Source of the DNA: Sphingomonas abaci
GTDB taxonomy: Bacteria; Pseudomonadota; Alphaproteobacteria; Sphingomonadales; Sphingomonadaceae
Reading direction: 5' to 3'
Assembly (NCBI RefSeq): GCF_014199625.1
Contig: NZ_JACHNY010000002.1
Location: 248,001 to 312,000, forward strand
Length of the DNA stretch: 64,000 bases
Notes under the pieces: model-generated
Database searches by the model: none
Seen by the model: the letters and a program-made list of their open reading frames with translations, nothing else
What the model was told of the DNA's origin: nothing
Part shown: positions 44,033 to 51,988 of the stretch, in pieces
Layout of the letters: every line of letters begins with the position of its first letter
How positions within the stretch are numbered: position 1 is the stretch's first letter
Position numbers and translations under genes: made by a program

Positions 44033-45055
44033 TCATCGTTCGGCGACGGGCCAGCCGTCCGCGCCCCAGCGCAAACGGGCGAGCCGCAACGTCGGCGCGC
44101 CTTTGGCCTCGCGGTCATAGGCGTGATAGACCAGATAGTCGGTCCCGTCCGCGTCGCGCATATGGCCGGCATGGCCGGGGCCGCGAAAGCGCTGCTTCTC
44201 CGGCAGGTCCGCCGCCAGCAACACCGTCCCGCCGCCCTGCATCATCGCGCTGCCATCCTTGCCCAGATAGGGGCCGGTAATCGCGCGGGACCGGCCGATG
44301 ACCGTGTAATAGGTGCTGGCGTTGCCCTTGCAGCAATAGTCATAGGAGGCGACCAGCCAGTACCAGCCGCCATGATCGAATAGGAAAGGTGCTTCGACCG
44401 GCGCCGCCGCGCCCGCTGGAGCCGGCCGTCGCGCGATCGAAACCGGCGTTTCACCGGGCCGCAGGAGCTTGCCGGTGGCGCGATCGAGCGCGAACAGCTT
44501 CAGCCCGCTCCAGAAACTGCCCAACGCCAGCCACTGGCGGCCGTCGCGGTCGCGGATGAAAGCGGGATCGATCGCGTTGAAATCGTCGGACGGGTTCGAC
44601 TGGACCACCGGGCCCTCGTCGCGCCAGCCATAATCGGGGCGGTCGGGATCGAGCGTCGGGCTGGTCAGCAGCCCGATCGCCGAGCGGTTCGAGCCGAAGG
44701 TCGAAACCGAATAATAGAGGCGATAGCGCCCGTCGACATAGGAGATGTCCGGCGCCCAGGCGTTGGTCGCGCCCGGGATCGCTCGACTGGCCCATTCCGG
44801 CAGCGCGGACAGGGGCGTGGGGGCCAGCCGCCAATGCACCCGGTCGGTCGAGACGCGGTGGGCGATGATCCGGCCGTCGCCTTCGCCCAGCCCGGTCGAG
44901 AACACATGATAGAGGCCGCCCTCGCGAATGATGACCGGATCGTGCGTGGGCGCGATATCGCCTTGAAGCGCGGGCATCGTCTGCGCCGTGGCGGCGGGGG
45001 CCGAGGCCCCGCCCGCCACGAGCAAGAGCGCCGCCAAGGCGCGCCGCCCGCGCAT
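44033..45055 (-). CDS. glycoside hydrolase family 43, arabinan endo-1,5-arabinosidase type
   Basis: The 340-residue exported enzyme has a signal peptide (ALAALLLVAGGASAPAATA). Catalytic landmarks are THDPVII (general base), NAWAPDISYVDGRYRLYYSVS, NAIDPAFI and VEAPFLFDHGGWYWLVASYDYCC (acid Glu), with the late GPGHAGHM histidines. The pattern fits endo-arabinanases and related GH43 enzymes. The ATG at 45055 overlaps the TonB receptor stop by one base, and its own stop overlaps a possible start of the next GH43 gene, so receptor and both hydrolases form one unit. Confidence 0.88.
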   Translation of the reverse strand: MRGRRALAALLLVAGGASAPAATAQTMPALQGDIAPTHDPVIIREGGLYHVFSTGLGEGDGRIIAHRVSTDRVHWRLAPTPLSALPEWASRAIPGATNAWAPDISYVDGRYRLYYSVSTFGSNRSAIGLLTSPTLDPDRPDYGWRDEGPVVQSNPSDDFNAIDPAFIRDRDGRQWLALGSFWSGLKLFALDRATGKLLRPGETPVSIARRPAPAGAAAPVEAPFLFDHGGWYWLVASYDYCCKGNASTYYTVIGRSRAITGPYLGKDGSAMMQGGGTVLLAADLPEKQRFRGPGHAGHMRDADGTDYLVYHAYDREAKGAPTLRLARLRWGADGWPVAER

Positions 45056-47739
45056 CAAAACTTCACCCGCGCGCCGATCTGGATCGTCCGGTCATAGGTG
45101 CGGGTGTCGCGCGGCGAGTCGTAGAACACGCCGGTGACCGAGTTCTTGCCCTTGAACCGGTCGTGGTAGACATCGTCCAGGATGTTGGTCGCGTCGAAGG
45201 TCAGGGTCAGCCACTCGGTCGGCGAATAGCTGCCCGAGAAGTCGAGCCGGCTGACCGGGTCGACCAGGATCGTGCTCGCCTGTACGCCGCCCGAATTGTA
45301 GCTGTCGACATAGCTCGACCGCCAGTTATAGGCGAGCCGCGCCGAGACGCCGTATTTCTCGTAGATGGCGACCGCGTTATAGGCCCAGTGCGAGACGTTG
45401 ACGATGCGCTGCTTGCCGCCGTTGATCGGATCGTCGGTCTTGCCGTCCATGTACGTGCCGTTCAACTGCACGCCCAGGCCGCTAAGCGCGCCGGGCAGGA
45501 AGTCGAAGAATTGCTGGTACGCGACTTCGGCGCCAGCCAGATAGCCGTCCCCTGCATTGCGGGGTCGGTTGACCAGATAGGAGCCGCCGAAATTCTCCGG
45601 CTGCGAGTAGGTCTGGATATAGCCGGACAGGTCGCGATAGAAGCCGGCGGCGGTGATCGATGTACTGCGCGCCGGATACCATTCGATCGACGCGTCATAG
45701 GCGGTGGAGCGGATCGGCTGCAGGTCGGGATTACCGCCGCTGCCGGTGCCGATATATTGCTGCGTCCCCGTCGCGCCGCTCGGCACCAAGGTGATCAGCG
45801 GGTTGAGCTGCCCGAACTCCGGCCGCGTCACCGTCTTGCCGGCGGCGGCGCGGAGGAACAGCGTGTCCGTCAGGCCCAGCCGGGCGTTGATGCTGGGCAG
45901 GACGTTCAGATAGTTCTGCTTGCTCGACACGCCGTTGCCGTTGAGATCTTCGACGGTGTTGACCACGCGCGCGCCCGCCACGCCGTCCAGCACCATCCCG
46001 CCCAGGTCGAACCGATAACCGACCTGGCCGTAAAAGGCGTAGGTGTCCTCGCCGTTGAAGAAGGCGAGGTTGGGCTCATAGGCGCGCGGACCGGTCGGCT
46101 GTCCGAACAGCGCGCGGATCGTGTCCGTGTCGTTCAGCAGGATGCCGGTGTCGGCGGTGACGAACCGGTCGATGCCCAGCGCCCCCTTGACCAGCCCGCC
46201 GGGCGACAACGACGCGAAGCCCGGGATGGACGTCAGCGGCGCGCCCGCCGCGCTCGGGAAGCCGATCGGGATGGAGGCGGTCGCCTGCGAGCGGACGTTG
46301 CGATGCGTGTAGCGGGTGCCGATCTTCAGCGACTGGATCACCTCGCTGTCGGGCTTGATCGTCAGGTCGTTGCGCCATGCGATCTGCTCGCTGGTGTCCA
46401 GGCTGTTGTTATCGAACAGCGTCCGAATGGTGTAGATGCCGGGATCGGTCAGATCGACGCCGGTCAGCGCCACCTGAGGCGTGCCGCCGACATCGTAATT
46501 CACGTCCAGGCGCGGCACGTTGAACGAGGTGTCGAGGATCGCGTTGCGGTTCGGCACCTTGCTGTAGTTGTAGGTGACCTCGGTGTTGAGCACCGCCTGG
46601 CCCAGCGTCCACTTGCCGCCCACCACCGCCTGATAATTGTCGGTGCGGTTCAGATAGGCCTGCTTGCTGGTCAGCGTGTAGGCGTTGGTCGTCGTGCTGC
46701 TGGCGGCGAGCAGTGGAAATTCGGCATTGGCGACGACGTTCGACAGCGCCCCCGCCTTGGGCAGGCCGATGAAGAAATCGACCGCGATCTTGTTGTCGTA
46801 GCGGGTGAAGACGCCGTCCGCATAGAATTCGACATCGGCATTCGGCCGCCACTGGAACGAGGCGTTAAGCGCGGTGCGCCGCCGGTCGCCCGCGGTGTAT
46901 AGGCCGCCCACCGTATCCGGCGTGGCGATCGGCGTACCCGAGGATACGAAGTCGAACGCGGTCTGATCCTGATAGAGCCGCTTGTTGTAGGAGGCCGCGA
47001 CCAGCAGGCCCATCTCGCCGATGCCGGTGTCCCAGCGCTGGCTGATCAGGCCCGATCCAATGTATCCCCATTTTTTCGCCTGGTCGCTATAGACCGCGCG
47101 ACCGCTGGCGGCCACCTGGCTGCCGGCGAAGTCGAACGGCCGGCGCAGGCGCACGTCGATCAGGCCGGCGACGCCGCCCTCGACCAGGTCGGGCGTGCTG
47201 GTCTTGTACACGTCAACGCCCGCGATCAGTTCGGCGGGAATGTCCTGGAGCGCAAAACCGCGGCCGACACCGGTGAACGCCTCGCGACCGTTGAGCACGG
47301 TCGCGACATTGGGGAGGCCGCGGATCAGCACCGTGCCGGCCTCGCCCGCGCCGCGCGTCACCTGCACGCCGGTCACCCGCTGAAGCGCGTCGGCGACCGT
47401 ATTGTCCGGTAATTTGCCGATATCCTCGGCGACGATCGAGTCGACGATCTGACTGGCGTTGCGCTTAATCGACTGGGCGGACGCCAGGCTGGCGCGGACG
47501 CCGGTGACGATGATGTCGTCGGCATTGGCGTCGCTTTCGATCGGTGCCTGAGGGGCGGGCTGCGCCGCGTCGCTGGCCGGCGCCGCCTCCTGCGTGGCCG
47601 GCGTGGTGGCCTGGGTCGCGCTGGTCCGCGAGGCGGGGGTGCCGCTGGCATCCTGAGCCGCCGCCGCCTGTGCCGTGATCGCCAGGATCAGGATCGACGT
47701 CCCCCCGAACAGCCGGCCATATTGCGCCATACGCATCAT
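45055..47739 (-). CDS. TonB-dependent receptor, carbohydrate type
   Basis: The 894-residue outer-membrane receptor has a signal peptide (ILILAITAQAAAAQ), a low-complexity Thr/Pro/Ala stretch, a TonB-box-like DDIIVTGVRASLASAQ, a plug (IVAEDIGKLPDNTVADALQRVTGVQVTRGAGEAGTVLIRGLPN) and a long barrel ending ARVKF. The plug sequence belongs to the receptors found in polysaccharide-use loci of sphingomonads and xanthomonads. With two GH43 genes directly behind it, uptake of arabinan-derived oligosaccharides is inferred. The start is ATG 47739 behind AGGGGAGAGGA; ATG 47736 is also possible. Confidence 0.92.
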   Translation of the reverse strand: MMRMAQYGRLFGGTSILILAITAQAAAAQDASGTPASRTSATQATTPATQEAAPASDAAQPAPQAPIESDANADDIIVTGVRASLASAQSIKRNASQIVDSIVAEDIGKLPDNTVADALQRVTGVQVTRGAGEAGTVLIRGLPNVATVLNGREAFTGVGRGFALQDIPAELIAGVDVYKTSTPDLVEGGVAGLIDVRLRRPFDFAGSQVAASGRAVYSDQAKKWGYIGSGLISQRWDTGIGEMGLLVAASYNKRLYQDQTAFDFVSSGTPIATPDTVGGLYTAGDRRRTALNASFQWRPNADVEFYADGVFTRYDNKIAVDFFIGLPKAGALSNVVANAEFPLLAASSTTTNAYTLTSKQAYLNRTDNYQAVVGGKWTLGQAVLNTEVTYNYSKVPNRNAILDTSFNVPRLDVNYDVGGTPQVALTGVDLTDPGIYTIRTLFDNNSLDTSEQIAWRNDLTIKPDSEVIQSLKIGTRYTHRNVRSQATASIPIGFPSAAGAPLTSIPGFASLSPGGLVKGALGIDRFVTADTGILLNDTDTIRALFGQPTGPRAYEPNLAFFNGEDTYAFYGQVGYRFDLGGMVLDGVAGARVVNTVEDLNGNGVSSKQNYLNVLPSINARLGLTDTLFLRAAAGKTVTRPEFGQLNPLITLVPSGATGTQQYIGTGSGGNPDLQPIRSTAYDASIEWYPARSTSITAAGFYRDLSGYIQTYSQPENFGGSYLVNRPRNAGDGYLAGAEVAYQQFFDFLPGALSGLGVQLNGTYMDGKTDDPINGGKQRIVNVSHWAYNAVAIYEKYGVSARLAYNWRSSYVDSYNSGGVQASTILVDPVSRLDFSGSYSPTEWLTLTFDATNILDDVYHDRFKGKNSVTGVFYDSPRDTRTYDRTIQIGARVKF

Positions 47740-47902
47740 TCCTCTCCCCTGATCTCTGTCCACGTCTTCTTATTTGTCGGACATGTAACAGGAAGAGTGG
47801 AGGACGCAACGCAGGCGTATATGCCTATCGAATTTAGGGAATCTTTCTGGCGCGACCTGTTGCCGATTTGCATCAGGCCGCGGCAGGTGGTGGCATCTGC
47901 CG

Positions 47903-50035
47903 CTACCAGGCGACGCGCGCGGACAGGCGCACGGTGCGCGGCGCCCCCGGATACACCCAAAGCGGGCTGTACGAACTCATCGCATAATGGACGTCGAACA
48001 GATTGTCCGCTTCCAGCCGCATGGTGAGGGCGGGGGTGACGCCGACCTCGCCGGCCAGCTTCACCTTGGTATAGGCGGGCAGGCGCAGGCCGCTCGTGTC
48101 GATCGCGCCGGCGCGATTGCCGACATAGGCCAGGCCGCCGCTCAGTGACCAGCTGGTGCCCCAGCCGGTCGGATAGCGTCCCACTGCGAACAGCGTGCCC
48201 GAATGCTTGGCGACGTTCAGGACGTCGGGCGTCGCGAAGCTTTTGTCGTCGGCGCGCGCATCGATATAGGCGTAATTGCCGACGAGCTGCCAATGCGGGA
48301 TCAGCCGGAGCGAGGCGTCCAGTTCGACGCCCCGGCTGGTCAACTTGCCCAGGGGCGCATTGTAGCCGGGATCGACCGGGTCGTTGGTCAGGATGCCGCG
48401 CTTCTTGATGTCGAAGAAGGTCATGGCGGCATCGAAGCCGGTCCAGCGTCCGGCGACGCCCAGTTCGAACCCTACCGCCTGTTCGGGGCCGAAGGCGTCG
48501 CCCTGCGGGTTCTGCGCGGTCGGACGGCCGCTGCCGGAGTTGAGCAGGAAGGACTCGCCCCAATTGCCATGGAGCGCGATCGCGTCGCTCAGCCGATAGC
48601 GCGCGCCGAACCGGAACTTGACCGGCGCGCCCGTGGCTTGCGTGGTCAGGCCGGTCCGGTTGCGACGCAGCCGCTGGCGATAGGCGTCATAACGCACGCC
48701 GCCGGTCAGCGTCAGCCGGTCGGTCACGTCCCACATGTCCTGAACGTAGAGGGTGCCGACGACCCGCTTCTCGCGCTGGTCGATATTGGGCAGCACGGCG
48801 GGGCGGGGCTGGCCATAGACCGGCGCGAACACGTCGATCGCATAGGGACGCGCGGCGCTCGGCCGGAAGCGCGGCAGCCGCTCCAGATAATCCAGCGTAT
48901 AACCCTTGATGCCCAGGCTGGGATGGTGGACGCCCGCCGCCTCGAACCGTCCCGCCAGCTCCAGGCGCGCCGACAGGTCGGTCGCCGAATAGTCGCGCTG
49001 GCGATGTTGCCGCCACAGGGTGCGGTTGTCGGCGGCCAGGAAGGACTGGTCGCTGGAGAAGCCGCGCAGGATGGCGAAGCGCCATGCGACGCCGCCGTTC
49101 AGCGACCATTCGCCGCCCAGATCGTGGCGGCCGGTCAGTTGCAGTCGGGTGTTGCGCGCCCGATGCCGGCCATCGCCGGGTTCGCCGACGAAGCGGTTGC
49201 GCGGCACAGCCAGCGCATCGCCCGCGATTGCCGGTACGCCCCGGTCGAACGCGGCGGCGAAGGCTGTATATTCCGCTAGGGCGGTGATGCTGGTGCGTGC
49301 GTCCGGCCGCCAGGTGAGCGAGGGGGAGACGGTGCGCCGCGACAGGCCGACAAAATCGCGGTAGCCGTCCGACTCCTCGGCCGCGACCACGATCCGGCCC
49401 GCGACCGTCCGCGACAGCGGGCCGGTCACGTCCAGTTCGCCACGCCGCGTGTCGAACGATCCGTAGAGCAGGCTCGCGTCGACCGCCGATGTGAAGCGCG
49501 GCGTCTTCGACACGATGTTGACGCGGCCGGCCGGGTCGATGTCGCCGAACACCGCGCCGGCCGGTCCCTTCAGCACCTCGATCCGCTCGACCGTCGCGGG
49601 ATCGCGCGGCGGCGCGAGGCCGCGATTGGCCAGGAAGCCGTCTATGTAATATTCCGCGCCGCCGTCCGGCGTGCCCAGGAAGCCGCGGATCGCGAAATTG
49701 TCCAGGAAGCCGCCGCGGTTGTTCTGCTGGCTGATGCCGCTGAACAGCTCCAGCGCGTCCGACAGGCGGTAGGTGCCGTTAGCGACGAGCAGGTCGCGCT
49801 CCAGCGAGCGGCTGGATTGCGACATTCGGCGAGTGAGCAGGTCCGAGCCGAGGGTCGAATCCCGGCCGGATGCGGTGCCGAGCACGACGATATCGCCATG
49901 ATCGTCCGCGTTCGCCACGGTGGCGTCACGAGTGGCGACTTCCTGCGCGGTGGCGATGCCGGGAAAGGCGACCGGCAGGAGCGGCAGGCACAGGGCGGCG
50001 ATCCGTGCGGCGGCGCGGCGGCGGAACATGGTCAT
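47903..50035 (-). CDS. TonB-dependent siderophore-type receptor
   Basis: The 710-residue outer-membrane receptor has a signal peptide (LPLLPVAFPGIATAQ), a plug with DALELFSGISQQNNRGGFLDNFAIRGF, VERIEVLKGPAGAVFGDIDPAGRVNIVSKTPRF, and a barrel ending RTVRLSARVAW. The length and plug match ferrichrome/catecholate-type siderophore receptors; the ligand is unknown. It is monocistronic by position, with 163 non-coding bases after it. Its start is about 100 bases from the Pho-like array, which points the other way. GGGGGA precedes the ATG at 50035. Confidence 0.88.
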   Translation of the reverse strand: MTMFRRRAAARIAALCLPLLPVAFPGIATAQEVATRDATVANADDHGDIVVLGTASGRDSTLGSDLLTRRMSQSSRSLERDLLVANGTYRLSDALELFSGISQQNNRGGFLDNFAIRGFLGTPDGGAEYYIDGFLANRGLAPPRDPATVERIEVLKGPAGAVFGDIDPAGRVNIVSKTPRFTSAVDASLLYGSFDTRRGELDVTGPLSRTVAGRIVVAAEESDGYRDFVGLSRRTVSPSLTWRPDARTSITALAEYTAFAAAFDRGVPAIAGDALAVPRNRFVGEPGDGRHRARNTRLQLTGRHDLGGEWSLNGGVAWRFAILRGFSSDQSFLAADNRTLWRQHRQRDYSATDLSARLELAGRFEAAGVHHPSLGIKGYTLDYLERLPRFRPSAARPYAIDVFAPVYGQPRPAVLPNIDQREKRVVGTLYVQDMWDVTDRLTLTGGVRYDAYRQRLRRNRTGLTTQATGAPVKFRFGARYRLSDAIALHGNWGESFLLNSGSGRPTAQNPQGDAFGPEQAVGFELGVAGRWTGFDAAMTFFDIKKRGILTNDPVDPGYNAPLGKLTSRGVELDASLRLIPHWQLVGNYAYIDARADDKSFATPDVLNVAKHSGTLFAVGRYPTGWGTSWSLSGGLAYVGNRAGAIDTSGLRLPAYTKVKLAGEVGVTPALTMRLEADNLFDVHYAMSSYSPLWVYPGAPRTVRLSARVAW

Positions 50036-50136
50036 CGTAGCGTCAATCCCCCGGAAAGTCGGGCGCCTATAGCCAGACTATGGTTCATGTTACAACATGT
50101 CATCGAGCGGATGGCGAGGGCGCTGCTGTAACCGAT

Positions 50137-50191
50137 CCGTCACGAACCAGTCACGATCCCGTCATCGGAATCGCATTTTCCCGTCATCTAA
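50137..50191 (+). promoter_or_regulatory. tandem Pho-box-like array upstream of the lipoprotein gene
   Basis: Five half-sites recur every 11 bases: GTCAC at 50139 and 50150, GTCAT at 50161, a degenerate CGCAT at 50172, and GTCAT at 50183; most are preceded by C and one further base. The PhoB consensus is direct repeats of a TGTCA core at 11-bp spacing, read toward the regulated gene. The array ends about 100 bases before the lipoprotein start. Phosphate control is therefore inferred from pattern and orientation. Confidence 0.7.
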
Positions 50192-50291
50192 ACGGCCTAA
50201 CCGCAAGTCCGAGATCGGCAGGGGGACCCGCGTCGATCGCGGCATCGCCCAGGTGCCGACATAAAGACAACGATCGACGGAGTTCTTCGAG

Positions 50292-51902
50292 ATGGCAAGC
50301 TTTTCGCGCTACACCCGCCTGCTGATGGCGGGTTCGGCCTGTGTCCTGCTCGCATCCTGCGGCGGCGCGGACAGCGTGGCGTCGCCCGGCGCCGGCGCGA
50401 TCACCGTCATCAATCCGGCGACGCCCGCGCCGACCCCGACGCCTACCGCCACGCCGACCCCGACCGCGTTGACTGCCGCGCAATTCGCCGCGCAGACCAC
50501 GGTGAACGGCATCACCATCACGTCGCAGGAGCAGCTCGACCTGGTCAATGCTGGCACCAACAACGCCGTCAGCGGCACGAATATCCTGAACGGCGTCTAT
50601 CCGACCAACGCCACGCCGGTCGCCGCCAGCGACCCGACCCGCCTGGGCAGCTTCTTCACGCCCGCGAACTTCATCGGCGCGACCAGCGGCCCGAACGACA
50701 ACAACTTCATTGGCTGGACCTGCAACTCGACCGCCGCCAATTTCGGCAGCGGCAGCGCGTCCTGCACCGCCGTGCCCAGCATCGGCTCGCCGGTGGCCGG
50801 ATCGTGTCCGACCGGCACGATCGACGACGGCACCAATTCGTCGAGCAGCCCGACCTTCCGCTATTGCCGCCTGCCGCAGATCATCGACACCGACCTGTCG
50901 CTGCCCAAGATTGCCGGCGTCGTCTATCGCTTCCGTGGCCAGACCGAGGTCGGCAACGTGGCGACCGGTGCGACCGCGACGCTGACGATCGCGGCCGGCG
51001 TCGTGCTGGCGGCGGATTCGTCGGAGAGCACCAACGATCTGCTGCTGGTCAATCGCGGGTCGAAGATCAACGCGGTCGGCACCGCCGCCGCCCCGATCGT
51101 CTTCACCGCGCAGCAGAACCTGGCGTCGAACGGCGTGTCCGACGCGACTCAGGGCCTGTGGGGCGGCATCGTGCTGCTCGGCCGGGCGCCGACCGCGGTC
51201 TGCGCCGCCGGCACCGGCCCGAACAATGCGGAAGGCACCAGCTCGACCTGCCAGAACCCGATCGAGGGCGTGACCAATCGCTTCTACGGCGGCACCAACC
51301 AGGCCGACAGCAGCGGCACGATGCAGTTCGTGCAGATCCGCTACACCGGCATCGCGATCAGCGAAGGCAACGAGCTGCAGGGCCTGACCCTGGGCGGCGT
51401 CGGCTCGGGCACCACGCTGGACCATATCCAGAGCCACAATTCGGCCGATGACGGCGTCGAGATCTTCGGCGGCACCGCCAACATGAAGTACATGGTGATG
51501 ACCGGCGCCGACGATGACGGCTTCGACATCGACAATGGCTATCGCGGCTTCATCCAGTTCATGATCACTGCGCAGAAGCCGCTGGGCGCGACCGCCGACA
51601 GCTTCTCGACCGAAATCGACTCGAACGGGGCCGAGGACCTGCTGCCGCGCACCTTCGCGCGTTACGCCAACTTCACCTTCATCCAGACCGCGACCGCGCC
51701 GGCGGCGATCCGCCTGCGTGGCGGTGCCGACATGGCCTTCGTCAACGGCATCGTGAAGACGCCGCAGGGCGTCGCCTGCGTCAACCTGGTGGCGGGCGAG
51801 GACAATGGCGGCCGCACCACCATCCGCGCCGCAAACTCGGCCTTGCAGGATGTCGGCCCGCCGACCTTCAACTCGGTCTATTTCGAGTGCCAGGGCCGCT
51901 GA
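50292..51902 (+). CDS. secreted beta-helix-like lipoprotein, candidate T2SS substrate
   Basis: The 536-residue protein has a lipobox (LLASC, Cys23), then a Thr-Pro repeat linker (TPAPTPTPTATPTPT) and a repetitive Gly/Asn/Asp-rich body with likely parallel beta-helix turns: FRGQTEVGNVATGATATLTIAAGVVL, GLWGGIVLLGRAP, MQFVQIRYTGIAISEGNELQGLTLGGVG, DDGVEIFGGTANMKYMVMTGADDDGFDIDNGYRGF. The acidic loops may bind calcium. In Caulobacter a phosphate-starvation lipoprotein (ElpS) near T2SS genes is exported by that system; the similar setting and the Pho-like array suggest the same here. Homology is not shown. Confidence 0.75.
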   Translation: MASFSRYTRLLMAGSACVLLASCGGADSVASPGAGAITVINPATPAPTPTPTATPTPTALTAAQFAAQTTVNGITITSQEQLDLVNAGTNNAVSGTNILNGVYPTNATPVAASDPTRLGSFFTPANFIGATSGPNDNNFIGWTCNSTAANFGSGSASCTAVPSIGSPVAGSCPTGTIDDGTNSSSSPTFRYCRLPQIIDTDLSLPKIAGVVYRFRGQTEVGNVATGATATLTIAAGVVLAADSSESTNDLLLVNRGSKINAVGTAAAPIVFTAQQNLASNGVSDATQGLWGGIVLLGRAPTAVCAAGTGPNNAEGTSSTCQNPIEGVTNRFYGGTNQADSSGTMQFVQIRYTGIAISEGNELQGLTLGGVGSGTTLDHIQSHNSADDGVEIFGGTANMKYMVMTGADDDGFDIDNGYRGFIQFMITAQKPLGATADSFSTEIDSNGAEDLLPRTFARYANFTFIQTATAPAAIRLRGGADMAFVNGIVKTPQGVACVNLVAGEDNGGRTTIRAANSALQDVGPPTFNSVYFECQGR

Positions 51903-51925
51903 GGCGCACCGCTCCTTGAGCGACG

Positions 51926-51959
51926 CGATGCCGGGGTGGCCTTGACCGCCCCGGCATCG
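51926..51959 (+). terminator. hairpin after the lipoprotein gene
   Basis: CGATGCCGGGG (51926-51936) pairs with CCCCGGCATCG (51949-51959) around a 12-base loop, followed by a short TTTT. It lies between the lipoprotein stop and the receptor start 29 bases later, so it may reduce read-through and lower receptor expression relative to the lipoprotein. Confidence 0.65.
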
Positions 51960-51988
51960 TCCATTTTCCCCTGATCCGGACATCGGTC

